Source: Halomonas sp. SpR1 (lineage in GTDB: Bacteria > Pseudomonadota > Gammaproteobacteria > Pseudomonadales > Halomonadaceae). From it: a stretch of 64,000 nucleotides of DNA. Shown piece by piece: positions 1 to 8,260 of this stretch. The stretch is from positions 217,055 through 281,054 of the forward strand of contig NZ_JAUAMB010000002.1 of assembly GCF_031010175.1 (NCBI RefSeq). Direction: 5' to 3'. Below the pieces are notes generated by a model. It searched no databases. It had not been told where the DNA came from and worked only from the letters and a program-made list of their open reading frames with translations. Both the position numbers and the translations under genes were made by a program. Numbering within the stretch: the first letter of the stretch is position 1; every line of letters starts with the position of its first letter.

Positions 1-920
1 AGCTAACCGCCTGGGGCGTGGTGACACGCTACGGGCATTCAGCTGTGCCGGTTGATGCTGTACTGGATGCGCTGGCCACGCGTATACAGCGGGCTTCTGT
101 AAGCGGCGCTATCCTCGCTACCGCCGACTTGGATGGCGATATTTATGCAGGCGGCATCACTGACTTTTATGTCAGTGGTGAATTATTTGCTGAAGCACAC
201 ATTAACGGCATTCAACCGGGCTACACGCTATTGAGTGTTACCGCTCATGCTCAAAGCGATGGTGACCGACTAGCGGGTGCGTTTACTGACGCAGAAGTAG
301 CTGCGCGACTTACGGCTGAGTCTATCCCTGGTCGTGGCGCTGAGGTAAACGATGGCATTGTATCGGCATCGCTGGAGGCTGTTTGGTGGACGTACACCCA
401 AGAAACGGCAGATATAGCCGCCAACGCCCACATAACGGCATTGCCCACCAGGACACACGCAGCGCAAGCCGCAATAACAGCAAACGCTGAAGGTGAGGCG
501 ATATGGACAATTATCGTTGAGCCTAGAGAGCGCATCGTTGCCAGCACGGCACGCCTTGAGGCTACACCCTGGCGCATTCGTCGAGCGTATTCTGATGGCG
601 GAGTTGTGGGTACCTTTGAAGAGGACGGCCGCGTCGCCCTTCGCGGTACCGCGTTACTGGATATTCAGGCCACGCTTGACGTAGGCGGCAGGCTCGCCCT
701 GCGCGGCGATACTGATTCTAGCGTCACTGCTGATTTGTACGCCGAACCTGTGCGGATAGTTCACTGCATCGCCGATATGAGCTCGACTGCGTCAGTGATT
801 CGCTCACGCCTCAGCGTCAACATCACCAATCCTGCTCCTGAGTATCGACAAATGGTTGTACCTGAGGATCAACGAACGATGCGAATTCCTTACGAACATC
901 GAACCATGGTAGTGAGCTAA
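1..920 (+). CDS. Phage virion protein, N-terminus beyond window
   Basis: The reading frame is open to the left edge: the codons before the first GTG at 18 read Leu-Thr-Ala-Trp-Gly. The gene therefore starts outside the window and at least 305 codons are visible. I do not recognise the family with certainty. The body consists of alternating small/hydrophobic strands rich in Ala-x-Ala, as in beta-rich fibre or spike proteins. The last 25 residues carry a short degenerate repeat (YRQMVVPE, RTMRIPYE, RTMVVS). Such Arg-Thr-x repeats at the C-terminus are often seen in the phage protein encoded just before the fibre-tail adaptor. It is coupled to the next gene by a TAATG overlap at 918-922, so it belongs to the tail/fibre module. 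Confidence 0.7.
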   Translation, partial: LTAWGVVTRYGHSAVPVDAVLDALATRIQRASVSGAILATADLDGDIYAGGITDFYVSGELFAEAHINGIQPGYTLLSVTAHAQSDGDRLAGAFTDAEVAARLTAESIPGRGAEVNDGIVSASLEAVWWTYTQETADIAANAHITALPTRTHAAQAAITANAEGEAIWTIIVEPRERIVASTARLEATPWRIRRAYSDGGVVGTFEEDGRVALRGTALLDIQATLDVGGRLALRGDTDSSVTADLYAEPVRIVHCIADMSSTASVIRSRLSVNITNPAPEYRQMVVPEDQRTMRIPYEHRTMVVS

Positions 921-1216
921 TGGCGATATTAGGCACGTTCACGATGCAGCCTGCTGACGAGTGGGATTACGACATCGACTATAGCGAGTGGCTAGCGGAA
1001 AGCGACGGCCTATCGGATACGGTGGCGCCTACCGTTGAGGTAACCCCGCCTGGGCTGGTGGTTGAGTCGATCACGCGAGACTACGACAACCGGCGCGTAA
1101 AAGTTTGGCTTTCCGGAGGGGCCGATAGCGAGCGCTACAAAGTCGAGGTGACCACGCGGACGCGCGAGGGGCGTGTTCGCCAAGATGAATTTTTTGTCAT
1201 CGTGAGGAATTTCTAA
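920..1216 (+). CDS. Phage fibre-tail adaptor-like protein
   Basis: This 98-residue protein resembles the small phage fibre-tail adaptor proteins that link the tail to the receptor-binding fibre. The signs are an N-terminal motif with DEWDYDIDYSEWL, a Pro/Val-rich centre, then V-W-L-S-G-G followed by alternating beta strands (RYKVEVTTRT) and a Phe/Val-rich end. The fold expected for the family is a single small beta-sandwich. It starts at an ATG that overlaps the stop of the preceding gene, and its own stop overlaps the start of the tail fibre gene (TAATG at 1214-1218). This directly supports the adaptor role. The assignment rests on pattern recognition and context, not on a search. Confidence 0.65.
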   Translation: MAILGTFTMQPADEWDYDIDYSEWLAESDGLSDTVAPTVEVTPPGLVVESITRDYDNRRVKVWLSGGADSERYKVEVTTRTREGRVRQDEFFVIVRNF

Positions 1217-2985
1217 TGGCTGAGATTTATGCCAATAACGTGCGCGGCAAGCTCGCCGAGCCCTTTCTTGCAGCAGACACTCGCCTCACGCTTCAACCTG
1301 GCCATAACTTTATCGATCCAGGTAACCATTGGTACCGGGCAACGCTTTTCCGCTGGGAGTATACCAGCGAGGGGATGCGTGAGTTTGATCACGAAGTGGT
1401 GAAGGTCACAGCCCTGGCGGGGGATGTGCTAACCGTTGAGCGTGCGCTTGAGGGAACAGCCTATGCCTATGATCCTGACACGCCTATCGAGCTACGCATG
1501 ACTGCCGGGGCGGCTAGCGATATTGAGGCGCGGGCAGGGCAGGCACTAATGGAGCATGAAAAAGCAGAGAACCCTCATGGCCAATACGTTCCACGTGATG
1601 GGGCCGACCTCGGCAGCAACGACCTAAAAGCGCGACTGACGCATAACAACGGATATTTTTACATTGGTGCTTACAACAGCTCATACGGTACTGGGCAATT
1701 GCGCGTCTATTGGAATGATAAAGACAAGCAATTGAACATGGGAGGTGCTGAACTTCGCAGCGTTAAGGTGCGAAATGTTGACGTTACGGGTCGCAAACCG
1801 GTTACAAATTTGGAGTTAGTGGGCGAGACCGACATCCCTGGTACCGTATTCGCGTTACGGGAAGATGGTACAAGCCCTTCGTTCAATGCTGATGTGAATG
1901 CCCAGCGTGCAAGTGGCTTCCACTACGCCAACTCAGGTGCGACTAATAAGCCCGAAGGTGCAAATGGACATTTAGTTTGGCTGTCACTCGGGACTGCATA
2001 TAACAAGTTTTTGTTTCTTCCACAGAATAATGCAAATCGTCTTTTTATTGGTGGAAACCATGGCAGCAATTGGTCAACACCCGCCGAGGTCTGGACTACC
2101 GAAAACTTGGATATGAAGATCACCACTGACGACATTGAGTTCAGTGACGACTTGATGATCAAGAAGCCCAATCCCTGGCTTACATTAAACAGTAGGACTG
2201 GCGGAGCTATTGGGGTTGAACAATGTGCCGGTATCTCCCTGGGTGAAAGTGGTAAAAAGGGTAACGCTGTACTGCATTTAACCTACACCGGTAATGGCCG
2301 TGGGCACATAGGAATGGGGACGGTAGATGCAGAAACCGGGCTTCCTTCGAATGAGGCGATGGAGCTTTATTATCAAAACCGAGATGTGAAGTTTTTGGGG
2401 CGTTTAGAACTTCCCCTTGGTGTAACGTTAGATGGGGCAACAAACGGACTGAAAATTTCCAACAGTAGCAATGGTGATGTGGAAATTGGTAACCGTAATA
2501 CTGGATACACTCACTACCATAGCTCAACGGGCCGTCACTATTTTTACGGTGACATACACGCTCAAGGCCGTCATGTGGGTGACGGTAGTAGGCTGACAAA
2601 CCTAGACGCAGGCAACATCAAATCAGGCACTATTAACTTCAACCGAGTGCCCTCCACCTCTAGCCGCTTCAGTACCAGCACTTCCCACGCTCTAAATGCG
2701 GCAGCTATGAACGCTCACCGCACCAGTGGGGATCACGATGACCGATACGCTCCAGCAAGCGGATTCGGTGCTGTAGGTAGTTATGTGCTTGCTCAGTACA
2801 TGAAAAACACACAAAAACTACGGGGTGAAGCGGTTCCAGGTAGCGATCTAAGCCCGATGTTTACGGCACAGAATAATGGCATGTTCGTGTCCTCCTCTAT
2901 CCGGGTCTCTGGCACCTGGATGTGTATGGGCAGGGCGGAAGGGAGTGCGCAAGGTAACGTAACGCTTTGGCAGAGGATTTCTTAA
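1216..2985 (+). CDS. Tail fibre (receptor-binding) protein
   Basis: A 589-residue fibre protein. Residues 1 to about 110 form the usual attachment domain of such fibres, a beta-rich segment with the pattern VKVTALAGDVLTVERALEGT that would dock onto the adaptor encoded just upstream. After a short helix (around residues 105-125, ending in HGQYV) comes a long beta-helical shaft rich in Asn, Gly and Thr. The C-terminal 70 residues end in a compact tip (GTWMCMGRAEG...TLWQRIS) typical of phage fibres. Its role is to recognise the host surface receptor. The following gene, overlapping by one base, is a probable fibre assembly chaperone. Receptor and trimerisation cannot be read from the sequence. 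Confidence 0.8.
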   Translation: MAEIYANNVRGKLAEPFLAADTRLTLQPGHNFIDPGNHWYRATLFRWEYTSEGMREFDHEVVKVTALAGDVLTVERALEGTAYAYDPDTPIELRMTAGAASDIEARAGQALMEHEKAENPHGQYVPRDGADLGSNDLKARLTHNNGYFYIGAYNSSYGTGQLRVYWNDKDKQLNMGGAELRSVKVRNVDVTGRKPVTNLELVGETDIPGTVFALREDGTSPSFNADVNAQRASGFHYANSGATNKPEGANGHLVWLSLGTAYNKFLFLPQNNANRLFIGGNHGSNWSTPAEVWTTENLDMKITTDDIEFSDDLMIKKPNPWLTLNSRTGGAIGVEQCAGISLGESGKKGNAVLHLTYTGNGRGHIGMGTVDAETGLPSNEAMELYYQNRDVKFLGRLELPLGVTLDGATNGLKISNSSNGDVEIGNRNTGYTHYHSSTGRHYFYGDIHAQGRHVGDGSRLTNLDAGNIKSGTINFNRVPSTSSRFSTSTSHALNAAAMNAHRTSGDHDDRYAPASGFGAVGSYVLAQYMKNTQKLRGEAVPGSDLSPMFTAQNNGMFVSSSIRVSGTWMCMGRAEGSAQGNVTLWQRIS

Positions 2986-3449
2986 TGAACTACAGAAACC
3001 CTACCTATACCCGCAATGAAGGTGAAATTAATTGTGAGGTCAAACATGAAAAATTTGGCTGGATTCCGTTCACTGCTAGGTTTGATGACTCAGAAGAAGT
3101 TGGAAGAGCACTTTATAACCGCATTCTGCAGGACAAGAATGCAAGAAAAATTGAAGTAGCTCCTTATGTAGGATTGTCCAACGAAGAGTTTGAGCTGCGG
3201 CATTTTCGCGAGACAGCAACGGTATCCGAGTTTCAAGCTAAGCAAGCACTTGACGATTTTGGTTACTTAGACCGAGTAGAAGCCTTAATGGCAGACCCGG
3301 AAACGCCTAAAAGAACTCGTCGAGCCTGGCAGCTGGCTAGGGAATACAGACGCTTAAGCCCTACGGTGCTAGAAATAACGCAGCTTTTAGAGCTAGCTGA
3401 TGAGGACGTTGACGAGCTGTTCCGTCATGCTTTAAACATCGAAGCATAA
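2985..3449 (+). CDS. Probable tail fibre assembly chaperone
   Basis: 154 residues from the ATG at 2985, which overlaps the tail fibre stop as TAATG. An upstream in-frame TTG at 2967 is less likely because the TAATG coupling is used throughout this operon. The N-terminus (residues 1-45) has the pattern INCEVKHEKFGWIPFTA followed by an acidic DDSEEVGRALYNRI. This is common in small proteins encoded next to tail fibres that assist fibre folding or assembly. The rest is helical and charged. It is the last gene before a strong terminator, closing this segment of the late operon. Function is inferred from position and this N-terminal pattern. Confidence 0.6.
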   Translation: MNYRNPTYTRNEGEINCEVKHEKFGWIPFTARFDDSEEVGRALYNRILQDKNARKIEVAPYVGLSNEEFELRHFRETATVSEFQAKQALDDFGYLDRVEALMADPETPKRTRRAWQLAREYRRLSPTVLEITQLLELADEDVDELFRHALNIEA

Positions 3450-3469
3450 TCCATTCCTTGTGCTATTCC

Positions 3470-3492
3470 GTCGCCTACTGGCGGTTTTTTTT
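3470..3492 (+). terminator. Rho-independent terminator after the fibre module
   Basis: A short GC stem (CGCC, loop tactg-like, GGCG at 3472-3484) is followed by eight T residues at 3485-3492. It sits 20 bases past the fibre chaperone stop and separates the fibre genes from the accessory gene at 3720. Confidence 0.75.
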
Positions 3493-3520
3493 GTGACTTT
3501 AATAAAGCAGCAGACCCACG

Positions 3521-3604
3521 CTACCGCTCTTTAAACTCTTTCGCTGGCCGGGCCTTCTCAGTCACGTCCTTATACCGGTCGATTAGATGCCTAACGAGCC
3601 AGAC
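3521..3604 (-). pseudogene. C-terminal gene remnant, 27 codons, minus strand
   Basis: Reading the minus strand from 3604, after an in-frame TGA at 3605-3607, gives Val-Trp followed by LVRHLIDRYKDVTEKARP and AKEFKER, then a TAG stop. The amphipathic, charged composition is unlike random translation of this spacer. It looks like the last exon-like piece of a lost gene that read toward the fibre genes. There is no start codon and no ribosome binding site. I do not recognise the parent family. It may mark an old recombination or gene-replacement event at the accessory insert. Confidence 0.35.
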
Positions 3605-3719
3605 TCACAAAAACCAACAACGTGTTGATGGTCTATTTGATCATAGCTTCCGATCTAGCGTTGCTATGCTTAATTGGAAAGCTGGTGACTGCCATTTCGA
3701 TTGTAAGTGAGGACATGCA

Positions 3720-4487
3720 ATGAATAACAAAAACGGTTTTGTCGTTTTACTGGCACTTATAGTGATCTCATCGCATGCTCACGCTCAACCGGCTTTGGAG
3801 AGCGGCCTGCCTGAGCAATGCTTAGAACTAGGAGTCGAAGATCACACGATGGTCATTGAATCAGTGCTAGACAATGCAGATACGCTTTATATGTATGCTG
3901 ATGATTTAGACCTTGATACCGAAGATCGAAGTTTCGAGAACATGAGCTATACGCTCTATACACTTCTGGAAGTTGCTGACTTTGCTGAAGAACCCTCATA
4001 TGCAATGGAAACAGCCGCACATTGTCTCGAAGTTCTTGGCGCTTCAGATGTCAATGAGGAAACGTATCAAAAATTTTTAAATGTGTCCGGTGATATAAGT
4101 GAGGCGCGGGAGTTCCAAGAGATTTTCACCATACTAGAAGACTTCCAAGAGTCGAACATGGGCCATGGCGTTGAGGAGGATGGGCTGGCGGATGCGGTAA
4201 CTGTTGCGCAGCGCATTCTCGATGATGGTCAAGCGACAATCTATAACGCTGACCTGGAGGTGTATTCGACCGTGGCTATGTCTACGGAGAGTGATCCTGA
4301 TTCTACTGAAGAGGATAGCAACCCTGCGCTCGGTATGGCGAAAGCAGATACGAAAGGGGCTATCGTGGGTGGTATTTCGGGGTGTGCGGTGGCTGGCCCT
4401 GGATGTCTAGCCGCAGTGCTACCTAGCGCAGCTGCAGGAGCCATTGGTGGCTCAGTTCTCGAACTTCTGAATAAACTGTGGGATTGA
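3720..4487 (+). CDS. Secreted accessory protein with glycine-zipper C-terminus
   Basis: 255 residues, unrecognised family. The start ATG at 3720 has a GAGGA site about eight bases upstream. Residues 1-22 form a clear Sec signal peptide (basic MNNKNG, hydrophobic FVVLLALIVISS, cleavage expected after A-H-A at 22). Residues 23-212 are strongly acidic and helical with cysteines at 34 and 102. Residues 213-255 change to a hydrophobic stretch with repeated small-xxx-small spacing (GAIVGGISGC, then AGPGCLAA, then AAGAIGG) and two more cysteines at 222 and 229. The stretch resembles glycine-zipper segments of class II bacteriocins or pore-forming domains. It lies alone between two terminators inside the late operon, as expected of a moron: a cargo gene expressed by itself. 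Base composition is more AT-rich than the flanking virion genes. Export is well supported; activity is not known. Confidence 0.6.
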   Translation: MNNKNGFVVLLALIVISSHAHAQPALESGLPEQCLELGVEDHTMVIESVLDNADTLYMYADDLDLDTEDRSFENMSYTLYTLLEVADFAEEPSYAMETAAHCLEVLGASDVNEETYQKFLNVSGDISEAREFQEIFTILEDFQESNMGHGVEEDGLADAVTVAQRILDDGQATIYNADLEVYSTVAMSTESDPDSTEEDSNPALGMAKADTKGAIVGGISGCAVAGPGCLAAVLPSAAAGAIGGSVLELLNKLWD

Positions 4488-4541
4488 GGACAGGGTTTCT
4501 TTATTGAATAGCCTCAGATAAGTCGGCCGTTGATCATTTTT

Positions 4542-4593
4542 TTGTACCTGTTGTAAGAGATCTCTTACAAAAAAGTCAGCGATCTCTTACATA
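4542..4593 (+). promoter_or_regulatory. 20-bp perfect palindrome with phased half-site, possible regulated promoter
   Basis: TTGTAAGAGATCTCTTACAA at 4551-4570 is a perfect 20-bp palindrome. Its right half (GATCTCTTACA, 4559-4569) recurs at 4581-4591, exactly 22 bases on, or two helical turns. A possible sigma70 promoter overlaps both: TTACAA at 4565-4570, 17-base spacer, TACATA at 4588-4593. No T-run follows the palindrome on either strand, so it is not a terminator. Operator function is inferred. Confidence 0.45.
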
Positions 4594-4599
4594 GGAAAT

Positions 4600-4793
4600 G
4601 CGAATACGCTGCTACTGTAAAGATGTGACGCCAGGGACGCCGCTTCTAGCAAGACGAACGCGTCACACCATGGAAGGTTAAGGGTAAGCAAGGACTTAGA
4701 ATGGCCAGGGACGGCACTCTTTAATCTCATACATTTTCCAGCGGGTTTGCCTGCTGCGTATTTAATCAACCGCCGACTTGGCGGTTTTTTTTT
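4600..4793 (+). ncRNA. Possible small RNA between operator and terminator
   Basis: The 323-base spacer 4488-4809 carries no plausible coding frame on either strand. If the promoter-like pair at 4565-4593 is real, transcription would begin near 4600 and stop at the strong terminator at 4770-4793. That would give an RNA of about 190 bases with no start codon preceded by a good ribosome binding site. I see no match to a known RNA family. Alternatively the terminator serves only the upstream accessory gene, and the spacer is its 3' untranslated region. Confidence 0.25.
4770..4793 (+). terminator. Strong Rho-independent terminator before the nozzle-like gene
   Basis: CCGCC (4770-4774), a five-base loop, GGCGG (4780-4784), then nine T residues (4785-4793). 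It ends the accessory insert 17 bases before the next late gene. Late transcripts would have to read through it by antitermination, or a separate promoter would be needed. Confidence 0.8.
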
Positions 4794-4809
4794 GCCTAAA
4801 AGGTGAATA

Positions 4810-6477
4810 GTGAAAATCCAGCACAGTGCCTTTCGGGGCGAGCTCCCCATTCTTGACGCTCGGTTGCTGCCCGAGAATAACGCCCAGGTGGCGCGAAATC
4901 TTTACCTTAAGCGCGGCACGTTAAAGCCGGAAAAAGCACCGCTGGCGGTGGCATCACTGCCGGGCGTCTCCAATCCCGCTAACCTTTATCACTACGATGC
5001 CGGTAATGACGGCAACGGGTTCTGGTTTTCGTGGAGCTCTTTCTACGATGTTGACGTTGTTCGCTCGCCAATAGCCGCCGATAACTACGCGCGGGTGTAT
5101 TGGACGGGGCAGGGAGCGCCTAAAATGAGCTCACTCAGCATGGCAACGAGTGGTGGCGGGCCATATCCCTCAGCGTGGTATCAGTTAGGTGTGCCTGCAC
5201 CGGCGAGCGCACCGCAAGCAGCAGAGCCAAGTAATCGAAGACCACCGCCACCGGTCACCAATGAGAACGGCGATGTGATTGAAGAGATTACTTACCCGCC
5301 GCGCACGGCGCTTGAGACCGTGTATGTCGTGACCTGTATTACCAGCTTTGGCGAGGAGAGCGCGCCCAGCGATCCCTCCAACTTTATTACCCGCTGGGAT
5401 GAGGGCGAAGGTATCCCGGCAGGGGGTAACGTCAACCTGACACTGCCAGGCATTCCCAGCGGAAGCTCTGACATTATCGCCAAGCGGATCTACCGCGCCG
5501 AGAGCGGCGGCAATTATCAATTTGTGGCTGAGGTGCCCGCCGCTAGGGCGAGCTATGTCGATAAGGTCAATTCCGCGGCGTTGGGCAGTACTCTGCCGAG
5601 TGTTGAGTGGGATATGCCCCCACCAAACCTAAAGGGCCTAACCCAGTTGCCCAACGGTATTCTTGCAGGCTTCTTTGGTAGCACCGTCGCCTTTTGTGAA
5701 GCGTATCGACCGCATGCTTGGCCTGTGGGCTATCAACTGGCCTTTGATGATCCGGTGGTGGGTATTTCAGCTATCAGCGGTGGGCTAGTGGTATTGACCA
5801 CTGGCCAGCCCTGGTTGGTCACGGGCTCCAGCCCTGCCGCCATGGCGCAGATGAAGCTCAACGTTAACCAGCCGTGCTCCTCAAAACGCTCGATAGTGGA
5901 TATGGGGGGCTACGCAATGTATGCCTCGCCTGACGGCTTGGTGGCGGCTGGTGGTGAGGGCGCCAAAGTAGTGACCCGAGAGGTGATATCCCGCGAACAG
6001 TGGCAGGCGCTTAACCCAGACAGCATCCACGCCTATCGGTATGACGGGCAGTACCTGGCTTTCTATAACGGCGGCTGCTTTGCTTTCACCCCTGGCGAGG
6101 GCGTTGAGTTTTATGACGTGAACGCCAGCGGCGGTTACTACGACATTACCCGCGACACGCTGTACGTGATTCAGGGCAATAGCGTTCGTGCCTGGGGCCG
6201 CGGTCAGCCTATGACCTATCAATGGTGTTCTCGGTTGCATGAGATCCCCCCCGGCGGCGCAGGCTTTACGTGCGGTAAGGTGATTGCCCGAGACTACCCA
6301 GTGACCTTAAAGATAATTGCCGATGGGCACACAGTGATTAACCAGCATATTACCAGCTCTGGAATGTTCCGCTTGCCAGCGGGCTACACGCTAATGCGTG
6401 ACTGGGAAATTGAGCTGACAGGCATCCATGAAGTGCATTCCGTGCAAGTGGCCACTTCTCCCGGTGAATTGATTTAA
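4810..6477 (+). CDS. Phage tail protein, nozzle/tubular-like
   Basis: 555 residues starting at GTG 4810 (N-terminus Met-Lys-Ile-Gln-His-Ser-Ala-Phe-Arg-Gly). The N-terminal pattern (SAFRGELPILDARLLPENNA followed by AQVARNLYL) occurs in large tail proteins of short-tailed phages thought to correspond to the distal tubular or nozzle component. So does the C-terminal ending with FRLPAGY, DWEIELTG and EVHSVQVATS. Between them lies a repeated beta structure: a fibronectin-like piece around residues 155-265, then propeller-like repeats around 275-460. Proteins of this type usually form the hexameric tail end through which DNA leaves. The assignment is from remembered family patterns and neighbourhood, so the exact role is tentative. 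Confidence 0.5.
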   Translation: MKIQHSAFRGELPILDARLLPENNAQVARNLYLKRGTLKPEKAPLAVASLPGVSNPANLYHYDAGNDGNGFWFSWSSFYDVDVVRSPIAADNYARVYWTGQGAPKMSSLSMATSGGGPYPSAWYQLGVPAPASAPQAAEPSNRRPPPPVTNENGDVIEEITYPPRTALETVYVVTCITSFGEESAPSDPSNFITRWDEGEGIPAGGNVNLTLPGIPSGSSDIIAKRIYRAESGGNYQFVAEVPAARASYVDKVNSAALGSTLPSVEWDMPPPNLKGLTQLPNGILAGFFGSTVAFCEAYRPHAWPVGYQLAFDDPVVGISAISGGLVVLTTGQPWLVTGSSPAAMAQMKLNVNQPCSSKRSIVDMGGYAMYASPDGLVAAGGEGAKVVTREVISREQWQALNPDSIHAYRYDGQYLAFYNGGCFAFTPGEGVEFYDVNASGGYYDITRDTLYVIQGNSVRAWGRGQPMTYQWCSRLHEIPPGGAGFTCGKVIARDYPVTLKIIADGHTVINQHITSSGMFRLPAGYTLMRDWEIELTGIHEVHSVQVATSPGELI

Positions 6478-6505
6478 CCTCCTGTTGCCAAGCCGTGAGG
6501 CTCGC

Positions 6506-8260
6506 ATGAATACGAAAAGACGCAGATCACTACCACCGATAGACCCGTCTATTGATCATAAAATGCGGCCGCTGCTGGAGGCCGTTAAGGAGATTCTTGA
6601 AACCGGTGATGGGGTTCGAGGCGATCCGTTAGACCGAAAGCTAACCATCCGCGATTTAGTGGATTCCGGCCTTGCCGCATTTCGCCCAGGTAGCCAGATA
6701 GAGCTAGGCCCGGTCGATGATGGCGAGCTTGATGTTGATCCCCCTGGGAATACCTTAATCCCGCCGCGGCCTACGGGTTTCAATGCCATCGGTAGCTTTG
6801 GCTATATTGTGCTGTCGTGGGATATTCCAGGCGAGCTTTATGGCAATCATGCCTATACCAACATCTATCGCAGTGAAACCGACAACTTTGCTAATGCTGA
6901 GTTGATTGGCCGCGACGCGGGCATGGTCTACACCGATCATGTCCGTGAGATAGATGAGCATGGCGTAGGCTTCTACTACTGGATTACCTTTACCAGCATT
7001 GAGAATGTCGAAGGCCCCACAAACAGCACAAGCGGCACTTACGCGGAAGTCATCCCTGACTTAGGCTTTTTACTGGATCGGCTGTCAGGCGAGATTGACG
7101 AAAGCGTATTGGCCAAGTCCTTTCAAGACCGGCTCCAGGGCTTTCAGGAAACGATCAGCGAGCAGGGTGATTTATACACCCTCACCCTCAATCAAAACGG
7201 TTACATCTCCGGCTTCGGCGCCTATAACGATGGTTCTACCAGCGATTTCGCTGTGGTGGCTGATCGTTTCTGGATAGCCCCGCCCAACAGCAGGGGCCGT
7301 CGCAAGCCCTTCATTATTCAAAACGGTAACGTGTATATCGATACCGCTTTCATTCGAGAAGGGTCTATTCAGGAGGGCCAGATTGGCGCCATTGGTTTTG
7401 GCAAAATCACCGATCCGAATGGCAACCCTGTCACTACCGTAGCGGGCAAGCTAAAAGGCGAACTGATCGAGGCTGAAAACCTCCGTGTGGCTGAGTCAGC
7501 CCGCTTTTATGGCGATGTGTTCTCAAACAACTATCTGCCAGGTGTGCGTGGCTGGGCTATACGCCAAAGCGGCAACGTTGAGTTTAACCAGGGACAGTTT
7601 AACGGCGTGGTAAACGTCGGCAATGTATCGGGAATAGGTGGGTTAGCGAAGAAAGATGCTATCGCTTATGAAGACCTTGCTGGGTCGACGGCACCTCTAG
7701 TACTCCAGCGTGCCAACGCAGCTAACACGCGGGTAAATGACTGGGTACGCCCAAGCTCGACCCGCATTGACGGTAATAAGATTTTTACCGGTGACGCCTA
7801 CGTCGATACCCTCCAAATTAAAGGCCAAGCCATAACCATTCCTTCTGCTGCTTTTAGTGGCGGGAGCGTTACGCTTGGCGCTGCCAATGGGTCGCCCACG
7901 GTACCTAACTGGAGCACTTGGAAGGACGTACAGACACTTTACATAAGTGAATCACCAGGGCCAGTCCAACTGATGTTCTCGGCCAGGGTGCTGGTGAATG
8001 TGGATCTCTCTGGATCCATGCCTATTTATCTGCGGCTCGTTGATAATGGCGGTGTGATTTGGTCAAGCGAGGTTCATCGAGTCTATGTCTCTGGGGATAC
8101 CCGGTTTGAATATCAGCGCTTTGTAGTCACTGTCGCCCGCTTACTAAGTGCTGGAGGAGCAAGAACCTTTACCGCACAAATGCGGGCAGATGTAAGTACC
8201 ACAGGCCTTCAGTTCCAGGTGTCAGCCCGATTACTCTCATCATTGGTGACCAAACGATGA
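6506..8260 (+). CDS. Tail tip/fibre protein with Fn3-like and J-like C-terminal regions
   Basis: 584 residues from ATG 6506, chosen over an in-frame TTG at 6485 because GTGAGG lies six bases upstream. Residues 1-80 are helical and charged. Around residues 90-185 is a fibronectin type III-like unit (FGYIVLSWDIPG, NIYRSETDNF, YWITFTSI). Residues 195-400 resemble the C-terminal half of lambda J-type tip proteins, with a coiled segment, then a beta region with FAVVADRFWIA, IIQNGNVYIDTAFIR and the repeated small Gly/Ile motifs. The last 130 residues are a beta domain that could bind a host glycan. It sits between the nozzle-like gene and small virion genes. It may be a second host-contact protein besides the fibre at 1216. 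Confidence 0.6.
   Translation: MNTKRRRSLPPIDPSIDHKMRPLLEAVKEILETGDGVRGDPLDRKLTIRDLVDSGLAAFRPGSQIELGPVDDGELDVDPPGNTLIPPRPTGFNAIGSFGYIVLSWDIPGELYGNHAYTNIYRSETDNFANAELIGRDAGMVYTDHVREIDEHGVGFYYWITFTSIENVEGPTNSTSGTYAEVIPDLGFLLDRLSGEIDESVLAKSFQDRLQGFQETISEQGDLYTLTLNQNGYISGFGAYNDGSTSDFAVVADRFWIAPPNSRGRRKPFIIQNGNVYIDTAFIREGSIQEGQIGAIGFGKITDPNGNPVTTVAGKLKGELIEAENLRVAESARFYGDVFSNNYLPGVRGWAIRQSGNVEFNQGQFNGVVNVGNVSGIGGLAKKDAIAYEDLAGSTAPLVLQRANAANTRVNDWVRPSSTRIDGNKIFTGDAYVDTLQIKGQAITIPSAAFSGGSVTLGAANGSPTVPNWSTWKDVQTLYISESPGPVQLMFSARVLVNVDLSGSMPIYLRLVDNGGVIWSSEVHRVYVSGDTRFEYQRFVVTVARLLSAGGARTFTAQMRADVSTTGLQFQVSARLLSSLVTKR

Noticed and set aside
4587..4850. 87-codon minus-strand frame in the cargo spacer
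   Set aside because: Composition is not protein-like, it crosses the terminator and the start of the next virion gene, and no ribosome binding site is seen.
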